From Streptomyces sp. NBRC 110028 (GTDB lineage Bacteria > Actinomycetota > Actinomycetes > Streptomycetales > Streptomycetaceae): DNA of 64,000 nt. The number at the start of each line of letters is the position of its first letter. Position 1 is the stretch's first letter. The notes below the pieces were generated by a model. The model was not told the DNA's origin. It ran no database searches and saw only the letters and a program-made list of their open reading frames with translations. The translations under genes and the position numbers were made by a program. The stretch lies in the NCBI RefSeq assembly GCF_001417735.1, contig NZ_BBUZ01000028.1, positions 1 to 64,000 of the forward strand. The letters run 5' to 3'. Below, one piece after another: positions 8,299 through 16,832 of this stretch.

Positions 8299-8401
8299 TC
8301 CCGCAGGGCTGTGGCCATTCGCCAGCCTGAGAAGACGCAAGGACCCCGGCGGCGTGTCAGCGCCCCGGGGCGTGGCCAACAGCTGAGAAGGAGCTGATGA
8401 C

Positions 8402-8788
8402 GTGCTCGACCTTATCCGGCGTGCACTCGAATGGGTGAGATCAGTTTGCGTCGCGTTACGCCCACGCGGCCGTCACCGGGCCGGGCCGACGGCTCTCACC
8501 GGGCCCGCAGCAACCGTGGCGCTTCCGCTGCCGATCACCAACGGCGTGCCGTCCTCGGCCTTCGCCGCACGACGTCCAACCGCGCCGGATCCGCGCGATC
8601 TTGATGCGACGTTCGACACCGGGCGGTTGCTCGTCCGGCCGTACGTCCTCGCCCACGAGGAACGCGAGCGGAGTCGATGCGAGCGACGCCACCAGCGGAA
8701 GCGGCGGCGGGTGTTGCTGCTGGCCCTCGACGGCGTCGACGCGGGACCGGAGTGGATTCACGGCGTCCTTGTGGGGGCGGGGCGGTGA
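8402..8788 (+). CDS. Hypothetical protein, first gene of a three-gene overlapping operon
   Basis: 128 residues, GTG start at 8402 preceded by GAAGGAG. The N-terminus is weakly amphipathic; the middle is Ala/Pro-rich (GPAATVALPLPITNG); a charged segment (EERERSRCERRHQRKRRR) precedes a short hydrophobic C-terminus. No domain is recognised. Its stop overlaps the start of the next gene (GTGA at 8785-8788), so the pair is translationally coupled. It is divergent from the regulator at 7123-8244, which probably controls it. Confidence 0.6.
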   Translation: MLDLIRRALEWVRSVCVALRPRGRHRAGPTALTGPAATVALPLPITNGVPSSAFAARRPTAPDPRDLDATFDTGRLLVRPYVLAHEERERSRCERRHQRKRRRVLLLALDGVDAGPEWIHGVLVGAGR

Positions 8789-9141
8789 CGGCGACAGGCG
8801 GCCTGCGACTGTTGCCGTGGACCAGCCCGGACGGCAAGCCGTGCTACCTGGCGCCAGCCGGTGCCAACAGCCGGTTGAGCCGACGGGCGGATGAGATCGA
8901 GGCTCTCCAGCTCTCCATGGGCACCGAACTCATCGGTCACGCCCGCGCGTTGCTCGACGATCGGAAGGCGGGCATCAGGGAGATCCGCTTCCTGGCGGAA
9001 CGGCTGTGTGAGGCGTTGCGAGACGCGCTTCGGGTGGCCGAGAGCAGAGGAGCGCGGTTGCCTGCGGGTGACGAGGGTGACGACCCGGCCGAGGCGGAGG
9101 GCCGCAAGGCGTCCGCCGACGGAGATGAGGAGGCGCCGTGA
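8785..9141 (+). CDS. Hypothetical protein, second gene of the operon
   Basis: 118 residues. The N-terminus (GLRLLPWTSPDGKPCYLAPA) is followed by a long helical segment rich in Arg/Glu/Leu (residues about 35-90, likely coiled-coil) and an acidic tail (DEGDDPAEAEGRKASADGDE). Start GTG at 8785 overlaps the stop of the previous gene and its own stop overlaps the next start (GTGA at 9138-9141). Not recognised as a known family. Small proteins like these next to helix-turn-helix regulators are common in Streptomyces. Confidence 0.6.
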   Translation: MTATGGLRLLPWTSPDGKPCYLAPAGANSRLSRRADEIEALQLSMGTELIGHARALLDDRKAGIREIRFLAERLCEALRDALRVAESRGARLPAGDEGDDPAEAEGRKASADGDEEAP

Positions 9142-9389
9142 CCGACTGGACAATCAGCCCCGTCCCGGGGCGGGGCTTGCGCCGAGCCGAGGGCGGCGTG
9201 CTCGCTCTGCCACTCGGGATCAGCGGGGACGGACGGCATCTCGCCGTCACCGAACTGCGGCTGACCCCCGCCTCTGCGGAACAGTTGCACGCGGCCCTGT
9301 GCTACGCGCTGGACGGACAGCTTCCGCCTCATGACGGACCAGAGTGCCGACAGCCGGTCCGCTACCCGGGTGGCCGACAACGATACTGA
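9138..9389 (+). CDS. Hypothetical protein, third gene of the operon
   Basis: 83 residues beginning TDWTISPVPGRGLRRAEGGV and containing GRHLAVTELRLTPASAEQLH, a beta-rich then helical pattern reminiscent of small regulator-partner proteins in Streptomyces, but I cannot name a family. The GTG start overlaps the upstream stop by four bases. The C-terminus is Arg/Pro/Gly-rich. The following 154 bp up to the Uma2 gene show no further gene. Confidence 0.55.
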   Translation: MTDWTISPVPGRGLRRAEGGVLALPLGISGDGRHLAVTELRLTPASAEQLHAALCYALDGQLPPHDGPECRQPVRYPGGRQRY

Positions 9390-9543
9390 CGATCGCCGCC
9401 CAGCCCTTGTCGCGCTTGCTCCGAGGCGACGAGGGCCGGGCGGTCCCGCACGCGGCCCGGGGATTCCATTCAGGACGCCCCGGTACGGACGCGCTGCTGT
9501 CTTGCCCGCACGTGCCCACCGCGGACCCGCGCCGGCCATGGGA

Positions 9544-10131
9544 TCAGCGGACGTAGTTCTTCAGGACGTCCGAGTCCAGCGTGATGCCCACCGGAGCGGG
9601 AAGGACTACCTGCTCGCCGAAGGGGGCCCGGTGGATGTCGAGGTAGCAGCCGCTCTTCGGGGCGGGGTTGGTGTGGACGATGACCGCACAGGCGTCACGG
9701 TCCACGAGGAGATAGACGGGAATGCCCGCCGCCGCGTAGGCGGCGGGCTTGTCGACGCGGTCGCGGCGGTCCGTGTCCCCGTCGCGTGAGGTGACTTCGA
9801 CGGCCATCAGGACCCCTTCGGGGTCGGACCACTCACCGTGTCCGCTGAAGTGCCCGTCCGGCGCCAGCACCCCGTCCGGGCGGGCCCGCCCCTTGCGGTA
9901 GGCCTCGACCTTCAGCCCACGCTCGCCCGCGTAGAGCCAGAGGTCGGGGCGGTGCTGCATGCAGCGCTTCTGCAGCCACCTGACAATCTCGTCGTGATCC
10001 CCGTCCGGCACGCACTTCTCCTCGATCCGCCCGTTGATGAACTCCAACGTGACGGTTTCGGGCGCGGTGGAGGCGATCTCCTCGAACTCCTCCACCAGCA
10101 TGTGGGACGTGCGCTCGGTCATAACCGTCAT
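9544..10131 (-). CDS. Uma2 family (DUF820) restriction-like endonuclease
   Basis: 195 residues with the Uma2 core: FINGRIEEK near residue 34, RPDGVLAPDG, the MAVEVTSRDGDTDRRDRVDK block that carries the PD-(D/E)XK-like acidic and Lys residues, and AAGIPVYLLVD. The family is widely spread in Streptomyces and cyanobacteria, and its biological role is not settled. The ATG at 10131 has GGAAAGGGG upstream. It stands alone, next to tRNA-Lys, with no toxin/antitoxin partner visible. Confidence 0.85.
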   Translation of the reverse strand: MTVMTERTSHMLVEEFEEIASTAPETVTLEFINGRIEEKCVPDGDHDEIVRWLQKRCMQHRPDLWLYAGERGLKVEAYRKGRARPDGVLAPDGHFSGHGEWSDPEGVLMAVEVTSRDGDTDRRDRVDKPAAYAAAGIPVYLLVDRDACAVIVHTNPAPKSGCYLDIHRAPFGEQVVLPAPVGITLDSDVLKNYVR

Positions 10132-10269
10132 GTTGCACCCCTTTCCTGGAGGAAGCCAGTGTTCCCGGGCGCATGTGCGGCGGGGGCGCACTCCAGGGTG
10201 GATCACTCCTGCGAGTGACAGTCCGGCATCGGACGGTGACGCGCACAGCATCGTGTGCCGAGCAAACAC

Positions 10270-10305
10270 GACTGAGGCTCCCCGAAGAATCGGGGAGCCT
10301 CAGTC
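10270..10305. terminator. Terminator hairpin downstream of tRNA-Lys
   Basis: GACTGAGGCTCCCCG at 10270-10284 pairs perfectly over 15 bp with 10291-10305; the loop is AAGAAT. It lies 8 bp beyond the tRNA 3' end on the minus strand, and a GTGTTTG stretch follows in the direction of tRNA transcription. It is a good intrinsic terminator for the tRNA. Confidence 0.8.
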
Positions 10306-10312
10306 AATGCCA

Positions 10313-10389
10313 TGGTGCGCCGCCAGGGACTCGAACCCCGGACCCGCTGATTAAGAGTCAGCTGCTCTAACCAACTGAGCTAGCGGCGC
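10313..10389 (-). tRNA. tRNA-Lys (anticodon CUU), CCA encoded
   Basis: On the minus strand a full cloverleaf is visible. The acceptor stem GCGCCGC pairs with GCGGCGC before A73. The D-arm is GCTCAGTTGGTTAGAGC. The anticodon stem is GCTGA/TCAGC with loop CTCTTAA (anticodon CUU, reads AAG), and the T-arm contains GTTCGAGTC. The 3' CCA is encoded. Bases 10314-10398 recur exactly at 41119-41203, so this tRNA gene and 9 bp of its 5' flank are one copy of an 85-bp direct repeat. Confidence 0.97.
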
Positions 10390-10440
10390 CTGCTGACGAC
10401 ATAAATACTACCTGGTCCGGAAGGGTGCTTCCGACCACCA

Positions 10441-11202
10441 TCAGATGGTCAGCGAGAGCAGCATCGGAGCCGCCTCGCGGTTGAGCAGGTAGGCGGCCTG
10501 TCGCAGCCGGTGGGCGTGCTCCAGCGGCAGGGACAGGGCCAGGCAGCCGACGGTGTGGCCCGCCGTGACGGGCACGGCCGCGCAGACCGTGCCCAGGGCG
10601 TATTCCTGTAGGTCGAGCACGGGCACGGTGGGCGGCTGGCTGTCCAGCTTGTGGAAGAGCGCCTTCTCGCTGGTCGTCGTCCGCGAGGTGAGCCGCACCG
10701 TCTTGTGCCGGGCGAGGTGATCGCGGCGGCCGTCGTGGTCGAGCTGGGTGAGCAGGCACTTTCCGAGGGCCATCGCATGGGCGGCGGCGCGGAAGTCCAC
10801 CCACTCGTTGACCTTGGGCGTATGCGGGCTGTCCGCGTACTGCGTGATCCTGACCTCGCCGTCCACATAGCGGCTGAAGTAGACCGCCGCGCCCACCGAG
10901 TCGCGCAGCGCGCCGAGCGACTTCTGCAGCTGGTCCTCGACGGCGCGCCCGCGCCCCGGGGCACCGGTGTCCAGCAGGGCGAGGGACGTACCGCCGATGT
11001 ACGCCCCGTCGGCGATCTGCTCGACGTACCCCTCGCGGCGCAGCATCCGCAGCAGCTCGGTGAGCCGGTCGCTCGGCAGCCGGGTCTCGCGGGCTATTCC
11101 GGCGTGGCTCACCCCGCCGGAGTGCCGGGCGACGACCTCCAGGATGCGCAGGGCGTGCCGCACCGAGCGGAGCGGCGCGATCGGCTCGGGCCCCAGCACC
11201 AC
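10441..11202 (-). CDS. IclR family transcriptional regulator
   Basis: 253 residues. The N-terminal winged helix (ALRILEVVARHSGGVSHAGIARETRLPSDRLTELLRMLRREGYV) is followed by an IclR effector domain (QLQKSLGALRDSVGAAVYFSRYVDGEV through EYALGTVCAAVPVTAG). IclR proteins usually control catabolic operons by binding a pathway metabolite. It follows the Ehu-like transporter genes on the same strand after a 200-bp gap, so it probably regulates that unit. The start is a GTG pair at 11202/11199. Confidence 0.88.
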   Translation of the reverse strand: MVLGPEPIAPLRSVRHALRILEVVARHSGGVSHAGIARETRLPSDRLTELLRMLRREGYVEQIADGAYIGGTSLALLDTGAPGRGRAVEDQLQKSLGALRDSVGAAVYFSRYVDGEVRITQYADSPHTPKVNEWVDFRAAAHAMALGKCLLTQLDHDGRRDHLARHKTVRLTSRTTTSEKALFHKLDSQPPTVPVLDLQEYALGTVCAAVPVTAGHTVGCLALSLPLEHAHRLRQAAYLLNREAAPMLLSLTI

Positions 11203-11344
11203 GGCGTCCCCTCTCGCAGGTGGTGACCGCTTGCGTCATGGCCGTCGCCGCGGGTCACGGGTGCGGGGGTGGCCCACGGGATGCCCGCTTGGCGCGGCTT
11301 CGTACCACGATAGCCGCCAAGGAGGCGATATGGAGCGGAAGTTG

Positions 11345-11366
11345 GGCGATGGCATGTGCCATCGCC
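11345..11366. terminator. Short perfect hairpin after the ABC transporter operon
   Basis: GGCGATGGCA (11345-11354) pairs with TGCCATCGCC (11357-11366) around a two-base centre. It lies about 40 bp beyond the stop of the ATP-binding-protein gene in its direction of reading, and about 140 bp before the IclR gene. It is probably a terminator or attenuator separating the two. Confidence 0.5.
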
Positions 11367-11404
11367 GGGCCGCCCACATCGCCCCCTCACGCCACGGTGT
11401 GCCG

Positions 11405-12208
11405 TCAGAGCACGGCGCTCAGGAACTCCCGGGTCCGCTCGTGCTCGGGCTCCGAGAAGATCTTCTCCGGCGGACCGGACTCGATGACCCGGCCCGCGTC
11501 GAACATCAGCACGTCGTCGGAGATGTCCCGCGCGAAGTTCATCTCGTGTGTCACGCACAGCATGGTGATGTCCGTCGTATGGGCGATGTCCCGCAGGACG
11601 TCCAGCACACCGGCCACCAGTTCCGGGTCGAGCGCCGAGGTCACCTCGTCCAGCAGCATCACCTGCGGCCGCATCGCCAGCGCCCGGGCGATCGCCACCC
11701 GCTGCTGCTGCCCGCCGGACAGCTGCGTCGGGTACATGTCGCACTTGTCGCCGAGTCCGACGAGGTCGAGCAGCTCCCGCGCCCGTGTCTCGGCCTCGTC
11801 CTTGTCCAGGCCCAGGACGTGCACCGGGGCCTCGGTGATGTTCCGCAGCACCCGCATGTTGGGGAAGAGGTTGAACTGCTGGAAGACCATGCCGATCTTC
11901 TTGCGCACCTCGCGGGTGTGCTTCTCGCCCGCCGGGACCAGCTTGCCGCCCCGGTCCTCGTGGGTGAGGTAGTCCCCGTCGACCTTGATCGTGCCCTCGT
12001 CGGGCTTGAGCAGCGTCATCAGCAGCCGCAGGATCGTGGTCTTGCCGGAGCCGGACGGGCCGATGAGGGTGACGTGCTTCCCGGAGGAGACCGAGAAGTC
12101 GAGGTCGTCCAGGACCGTATTGCCGCCGAAGCGCTTCGTCACCTTGTCGAAGCGGATCAGTTCACTGCCGTCCACGGCAGGATTCGTGTGGTCGGTTTCA
12201 GTGGCCAA
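11405..12208 (-). CDS. ehuA: Ehu-like polar amino-acid ABC transporter, ATP-binding protein
   Basis: 267 residues with all ABC ATPase motifs: Walker A GPSGSGKTT, Q-loop FQQFNLFPN, signature LSGGQQQR, Walker B VMLLDEVTSALDPE and the switch His in CVTHEMNFA. The family is the PAAT (polar amino acid) importers, and it most resembles EhuA of ectoine/hydroxyectoine transport. The TTG start at 12208 overlaps the end of the upstream permease gene by 11 bases. It is the last gene of the four-gene operon. Substrate is inferred by family only. Confidence 0.85.
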   Translation of the reverse strand: MATETDHTNPAVDGSELIRFDKVTKRFGGNTVLDDLDFSVSSGKHVTLIGPSGSGKTTILRLLMTLLKPDEGTIKVDGDYLTHEDRGGKLVPAGEKHTREVRKKIGMVFQQFNLFPNMRVLRNITEAPVHVLGLDKDEAETRARELLDLVGLGDKCDMYPTQLSGGQQQRVAIARALAMRPQVMLLDEVTSALDPELVAGVLDVLRDIAHTTDITMLCVTHEMNFARDISDDVLMFDAGRVIESGPPEKIFSEPEHERTREFLSAVL

Positions 12209-12848
12209 GACGACGCTCCAGGACTCGCATGAGAAGAGATGCCGGATAGGCGATGAGGATGAACGCGATGCCGACCATCGTGAACGGCTCGATGTAGTGG
12301 AAGGACGACGAGGCCTCGCCCCGCGCCTTCTGCAGCATGTCGACGACGCCGATCAGCGCGAGCATCGGGGAGTCCTTCAGCATCGCGATGACGTAGTTGC
12401 CGAGGGCGGGCACCACGCGGCGGATCGCCTGCGGCAGGATCACCGCCAGCCAGGTGCGGCCACGGGGGAGGCTGAGCGCGGTGGCCGCCTCCCACTGGCC
12501 CACCGGCACCCCGTCGATGCCGGCCCGGTAGACCTCGGCGGTGTACGTGGAGTAGTGCAGCCCGAGCGCGATCACACCGGTGGTCAGCGCCGAGAACTTG
12601 ATGTCCCAGGTCGGCAGCACGTAGAAGAAGAAGAACAGCTGCACCAGCAGCGGGGTGTTGCGGATGAACTCCGTCACCGCCGACACCGGCCAGCGTACGA
12701 AGCGGGTCGGCGAGCGGAACGCCATCGCCCACACCAGCCCCAGCGCGAACGCCAGGACCGAGCCGAGGGCGGTGGCCTCCAGTGTGATCAGCAGCCCGTG
12801 GCCCAGCTGAGGGAGGAAATCCCTGGCCACGTCCCAGTTCCACTTCAC
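12198..12848 (-). CDS. ehuD: Ehu-like ABC transporter permease
   Basis: 216 residues, an integral membrane permease of the His/Glu/Gln/Arg (PAAT) type. It shows several membrane spans (LLITLEATALGSVLAFALGL; LLVQLFFFFYVLP; PFTMVGIAFILIAYPASLLM) and the EAA-loop region (QWEAATALSLPRGRTWLAVILPQAIRRV, here split across residues 118-145). The GTG start overlaps the preceding stop (GTGA). It forms the heterodimeric pore with the permease encoded just upstream. Confidence 0.85.
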   Translation of the reverse strand: MKWNWDVARDFLPQLGHGLLITLEATALGSVLAFALGLVWAMAFRSPTRFVRWPVSAVTEFIRNTPLLVQLFFFFYVLPTWDIKFSALTTGVIALGLHYSTYTAEVYRAGIDGVPVGQWEAATALSLPRGRTWLAVILPQAIRRVVPALGNYVIAMLKDSPMLALIGVVDMLQKARGEASSSFHYIEPFTMVGIAFILIAYPASLLMRVLERRLGH

Positions 12849-13588
12849 TGGGCACCTCCTCCGACGACGACGTTGCGCGACTGCTCGGTCTCCTGCTTGC
12901 CCAGCAGCTTGCGCGTGACCAGCGAACCCTCGGCCGGAGCCTGGCCGATGTTGGCCTTGGCCCGCCGCTCCAGCAGCCGCATCAGCCGGGTGAGGATGAA
13001 CGCCAGCACGAAGTAGAGGACCAGGATGATCGAGTAGATCTGCGCACTCTCACCCGTCGCCAGCCGGGAGAGCTGGGCGGCGAAGGTGATGTCGGCGACG
13101 TTCACGGCCGAGACCAGGGCCGTCGCCTTCAGGATCTCGATCAGCAGATTGTTGAACGGCGGGATCATCTCGGGGATCGCCTGCGGCAGGATCACCCGCC
13201 GCATCCGCTGCGCCGGGGTGAAGCTGAGCGCGATGGCCGCCTCACGTTGCGCGGGCGCCACGGAGGCGATCGCGCCGCGGACGATCTCGGAGCCGTACGC
13301 CCCGTAGTTCAGCCCGATGGCCAGCACCGCCGCCCACATCGGGAACAGCTGCCACCCGAACGCCAGCGGCATCACGAACGCCAGCCAGAACATCAGCACC
13401 AGGGCCGACGTGCCGCGGAAGATCTCCACGTAGGTGCCGGTGAGGAAGCGGACGATCCGCAGCCGCGAGGTGCGCGCCATGCCGATGCCGAAGGCGACCA
13501 CCAGGGCGAAGGCCGCGCTGTACAGGGTCAGCTGGATCGTGATCCAGACGCCCGGAAGAAGCCAGTGTTCCCACAGCCCGGCCGTCAT
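12845..13588 (-). CDS. ehuC: Ehu-like ABC transporter permease
   Basis: 247 residues from the ATG at 13588, whose ATGA overlaps the stop of the binding-protein gene; a GTG two codons earlier is the only alternative. It has membrane spans across the protein and an EAA-like loop (REAAIALSFTPAQRMRRVIL). The conserved NYGAYGSEIVRGA is typical of polar amino-acid permeases. The charged C-terminal extension after the last span is longer than in the partner permease. Confidence 0.85.
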   Translation of the reverse strand: MTAGLWEHWLLPGVWITIQLTLYSAAFALVVAFGIGMARTSRLRIVRFLTGTYVEIFRGTSALVLMFWLAFVMPLAFGWQLFPMWAAVLAIGLNYGAYGSEIVRGAIASVAPAQREAAIALSFTPAQRMRRVILPQAIPEMIPPFNNLLIEILKATALVSAVNVADITFAAQLSRLATGESAQIYSIILVLYFVLAFILTRLMRLLERRAKANIGQAPAEGSLVTRKLLGKQETEQSRNVVVGGGAQ

Positions 13589-14499
13589 GTGCACAGCTCC
13601 TTGGCGGTCAGATCGGTCATCTCCTGCTCGGTGAAACCGAAGGGCCGCACGATGCGCAGCAGCTCGCCGCTCTTCTTCATCTTGTGCAGCTCGGCGTTGA
13701 AGGCGTCGCGGAGCTTGGTCTCCTCCGGCCGGAAGGCGAAGCCGCCCGCCCCGATGTCCGGCTTGCCGTCGAGCATCGGCTGGAACGGCTCGGTCGCCTC
13801 GGCCAGCCGGCTGTTCCGCTGCTTGACCACGTTGTGCACGGTCACGGTCGTGCCCGCGAACACATCGGCCCGGCCCTGCTCCACCGCCAGCAGACCGGCC
13901 AGCTGGTCCGGGAGGATCAGCATGTCGCTCTCCTTGACCCCGGCGTTCTTGGCGTAATCGATCTCGGCATAAGCGGTGCCGGTGGCCATTTTGGCCTTGT
14001 GTTTGACGATGTCGTCGTAATTGTGCAGGTTCTTCGGATTGCCCTTGCGGACGATGAACGCGTCCCGCATGCGGTAGTCGGGGTCGGAGAAGATCACCTG
14101 GGCGCAGCGTTCCGGATTGATGTACATCCCCGCGGAGACCACATCGAACTGCTGCGAGCGGAGTCCCGGAATCAAGGAGCCGAACTCGGTCGGCACCGGC
14201 TGGACCTTGGCCACGCCCAGCCGCTTGAAGATGACCTTCGCGATCTCCGGCGCCTCACCGGTGAAGTCGCCGTTTTTGTCGATATAGCCGAATGGGATCT
14301 CCCCCGCAATTCCCAGCCGGACCGTGCCCTGCGCCCGCAGGCGCTCCAGCAGATTGCCCCCGTCTCTGGCGTCCGTGCCGGATACCCGGCTACAGCCGAC
14401 CGCGCCCAGCAGGCCAAGAGCCGCGCCGCCGACCAGAAGTGATCGACGGGATGCCCCTTTTGTTCTGCTATCGATATCTTTTCCACGTGGTGGAGCCAT
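13585..14499 (-). CDS. ehuB: Ehu-like substrate-binding lipoprotein
   Basis: 304 residues, first gene of the operon. The N-terminus has a double arginine (ASRRSLLVGG), a hydrophobic core and the lipobox GAVGC, so it is probably a Tat-exported lipoprotein tethered to the membrane outside the cell. The mature part is a family-3 solute-binding protein (GTVRLGIAGEIPFGYIDKNG, EAPEIAKVIFKRLG). It most resembles ectoine/hydroxyectoine-binding EhuB. Other polar amino acids are possible because no ectoine-degradation genes lie nearby. Confidence 0.86.
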   Translation of the reverse strand: MAPPRGKDIDSRTKGASRRSLLVGGAALGLLGAVGCSRVSGTDARDGGNLLERLRAQGTVRLGIAGEIPFGYIDKNGDFTGEAPEIAKVIFKRLGVAKVQPVPTEFGSLIPGLRSQQFDVVSAGMYINPERCAQVIFSDPDYRMRDAFIVRKGNPKNLHNYDDIVKHKAKMATGTAYAEIDYAKNAGVKESDMLILPDQLAGLLAVEQGRADVFAGTTVTVHNVVKQRNSRLAEATEPFQPMLDGKPDIGAGGFAFRPEETKLRDAFNAELHKMKKSGELLRIVRPFGFTEQEMTDLTAKELCT

Positions 14500-14630
14500 G
14501 GGCGCGCGGCTACCCGAACTCGCGGAATATATGCGGGCCGTTTCCAGCCCTTGATACGGACGTTGTTGGGTAGGCCCCCTGGGGAAGGACTGGGCAAGGA
14601 CTGGTTCCGAAGTGACCTGGAGGAATGTCG

Positions 14631-15140
14631 ATGGTTGACCGAGCCGACCGGTTCATCGAGGTCTCGCTCGACAAGCGTGGAGTGACCTGCACCGCGAAAC
14701 TCCTCGACGACCGCGCACCGATCACCTGCGAGGCGGTCTGGAACGCGCTGCCGCTGGGAGGTGACGTGTATCACGCCAAGTACGCGCGGAACGAGATCTA
14801 CGCGCTGCTGGCACCCTTCGCCCCCGAGGAGCCCCCGCTGGAGAACCCCACGATCACCCCCATCCCCGGCGACCTCTGCTACTTCACCTTCTCCGACACC
14901 CAGCTCGGCACGAAGTCCTACGGCTACGAGGCCCAGGCCAAGCACCAGGGCAAGCGCCAAGTGGTCGACCTCGCGCTGTTCTACGAGCGCAACAACCTGC
15001 TCATCAACGGCGACGCGGGCTGGGTCCCCGGCATCGTCTGGGGCTCGGTGGTCGACGGCCTGGACCGCATGGCCGACGCCTGCCAGGACCTCTGGCGCGC
15101 GGGCGCCCTGGGCGAAACGCTGAGCTTCCGCCGAGCGTAA
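14631..15140 (+). CDS. DUF3830 family protein
   Basis: 169 residues starting MVDRADRFIEVSLDKRGVTC, a DUF3830 protein (cyclophilin-like fold by family description; function unknown). GGAGG at 14619-14623 sits 7 bases before the ATG at 14631, favouring it over the ATG at 14625. It is divergent from the Ehu-like operon and followed by the amidase/dehydrogenase genes. DUF3830 genes often accompany maleate-isomerase, amidase and Ehu-type transporter genes in Actinobacteria, as far as I recall, which suggests a shared catabolic pathway. Confidence 0.82.
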   Translation: MVDRADRFIEVSLDKRGVTCTAKLLDDRAPITCEAVWNALPLGGDVYHAKYARNEIYALLAPFAPEEPPLENPTITPIPGDLCYFTFSDTQLGTKSYGYEAQAKHQGKRQVVDLALFYERNNLLINGDAGWVPGIVWGSVVDGLDRMADACQDLWRAGALGETLSFRRA

Positions 15141-15154
15141 GCCCCTACCGCCCC

Positions 15155-15376
15155 GACCCCGGGCACACCCGGCCCCTGCGGCGCTTGAGGGGCGGGGCCC
15201 CGCCCGAGGCACGGGGCGGAGCCCACCCGGGGGCCGGGGCGGTGATGCCCCACCCCCGGCCCCTCCGGCGTTTGAGGAGCGGGACCCGGGGCGGAGCCCC
15301 GGCGGGGGAGCGGGGGCGGAGCCCCCGCAGCGGGCCCGGGGCGGAGCCCCGGTTCGGGAAGGGGCGGGGTGGGGAA
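15155..15376. repeat. GC-rich intergenic repeat block (REP-like, several inverted repeats)
   Basis: About 220 bp between convergent genes, filled with repeated short elements: GGCGTTTGAGG/GGCGCTTGAGG, and GGGGCGGAGCCC in several copies (around 15221, 15293, 15315, 15338), most inside perfect or near-perfect hairpins such as CCGGGGCGGAGCCCCGG. Repeats of this kind are scattered between convergent genes in Streptomyces. They probably act as terminators or structural repeats. No gene is visible. Confidence 0.75.
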
Positions 15377-16789
15377 TCACACCACCGGCGCCGGCACCCC
15401 CTCCGCAACCCCGGCCCCATACAACGCATGCGCCACCCGCAAAACCACCGCATCCGCATGCCGAGCCCCCACCACCTGCACCCCAATCGGCAACCCGCCC
15501 GCCGACATCCCGCACGGAACGGACGCCGCCGGCTGCTGCGTCATGTTGAACGGGTACGTGAACGGCGTCCACCCGGTCCACCGCGTGTGCCCCGACCCCT
15601 CGGGCACCTCCACCCCCGCCTCGAAGGCGGTGATCGGCAGGGTCGGGGTCACCAGCAGGTCGTACGCGGAGTGGAAGCGACCCATGGCGTGCCCCAGGGC
15701 CATCCGTACGTCCACCGCCGCCAGATAGTCCAGCGCGCTGTACGCGGCCCCCTGGGCGCAGATCTCCCGCAGCCCCGGGTCGAGCAGTTCCCACTGCTCC
15801 TGGCCGAGCGGCTGCACCACCCGCGCCGCGCCGCTGAACCACAGCGTGTGGAAGGCCTCCACGGGGTCCTCGATGCCCGGGTCGATCTCTTCCACCACCG
15901 CGCCCAGCCCGGCCAGCAGGTCCACGGCCCGCCGCACCGCCGCGGCGACCTCGGGGTCGACGGCGGCTGGGCCGCCGAGCGCCGGGCTGTAGGCGATCCG
16001 CAGTCCGTCGACCGAGCCGCCATCCGCGGTGATCGCCTCCCGGAAGCTGCTCCCGGCGGGGCCGAGCTGCGACCAGTCGCGCCAGTCCGGCCCGGTGATG
16101 ACGTCCATGAGCAGGGCGGCGTCGGCCGCGTCCCGGGTCATGGGCCCCACATGGGCGAGGGTTCCGAAGGCGCTGGCGGGGTAGATCGGCACCCTCCCGT
16201 AGGTGGGTTTGAGCGCGAAGACGCCGCAGAAGGACGCGGGGATGCGGACGGACCCGCCGCCGTCCGTCCCGAGGCTGAGCGGACCGGCGCCCAGCGCGAC
16301 GGCGGCCGCGCTGCCGCCGCTGGAGCCGCCCGCGGTGCGCCCGGGGTCGTACGGGTTGCCCGTCACCCCGTACACGGGGCTGTCCGTGACACCTTTCCAG
16401 CCAAATTCCGGGGTGGTCGTCTTGCCGAGAAACACCGCCCCGTGGTCCCGCATCCGCGCCACCGCGGGCGCGTCCTCGTCCCACGGCCCGTCCGTGCGCA
16501 CCGTGCGCGATCCGCGCAGCGTGGGGCCCCCGCGCATCAGCAGGATGTCCTTCACCGACACCGGGACGCCGTCCAGGAGCCCGGCGGGCTCGCCGCGCCG
16601 CCACCGTTCGGCGGATTCCTCCGCCTGGCGCAGCGCTTCCTCGCCGTCCACCCGGCTGTAGGCGTTGACCTTCGGCTGGATCTGCTCGATCCGGTCGAGG
16701 GCTGCTCGGGTGGCCTCGACGGGGGAGAGGTCGCCGGAGCCGTACCGCTCGAGGAGTTGAACCGCTGTCAGGTCGTGCAGGTCGGTCAT
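15377..16789 (-). CDS. Amidase (amidase signature family)
   Basis: 470 residues. It shows the amidase-signature Ser/Lys core: DGVPVSVKDIL carries the catalytic Lys, and GGSSGGSAAAVA with GTDGGGSVRIPASFCG carries the cis-Ser and nucleophile Ser. The rest matches AS-family amidases, which hydrolyse carboxamides or act as indole-acetamide-type hydrolases. It is in line with the 2-hydroxyacid dehydrogenase gene upstream (43 bp gap). With the isomerases and Ehu-like importer it probably forms one degradative unit; the substrate is unknown. Confidence 0.9.
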   Translation of the reverse strand: MTDLHDLTAVQLLERYGSGDLSPVEATRAALDRIEQIQPKVNAYSRVDGEEALRQAEESAERWRRGEPAGLLDGVPVSVKDILLMRGGPTLRGSRTVRTDGPWDEDAPAVARMRDHGAVFLGKTTTPEFGWKGVTDSPVYGVTGNPYDPGRTAGGSSGGSAAAVALGAGPLSLGTDGGGSVRIPASFCGVFALKPTYGRVPIYPASAFGTLAHVGPMTRDAADAALLMDVITGPDWRDWSQLGPAGSSFREAITADGGSVDGLRIAYSPALGGPAAVDPEVAAAVRRAVDLLAGLGAVVEEIDPGIEDPVEAFHTLWFSGAARVVQPLGQEQWELLDPGLREICAQGAAYSALDYLAAVDVRMALGHAMGRFHSAYDLLVTPTLPITAFEAGVEVPEGSGHTRWTGWTPFTYPFNMTQQPAASVPCGMSAGGLPIGVQVVGARHADAVVLRVAHALYGAGVAEGVPAPVV

Positions 16790-16832
16790 CCAGCTCTCCG
16801 TTCAGATCGTGCAGATCATTCAGGCCGTGCGA

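Noticed and set aside
10270..10400. Attachment site of an integrative element at tRNA-Lys
   Set aside because: No integrase, excisionase or replication gene is found within the window, and the repeat spans the complete tRNA instead of its 3' part. Kept only as a direct-repeat finding.
15155..15376. CRISPR array
   Set aside because: Repeats are short, overlapping, palindromic and of uneven spacing, without spacers of constant length. They are intergenic REP-like elements.
14172..16604. 810-codon open frame across the DUF3830 gene, the repeat block and the amidase
   Set aside because: It runs through a REP-like repeat region and antisense or shifted frames of clearly recognised genes. No domain signal.
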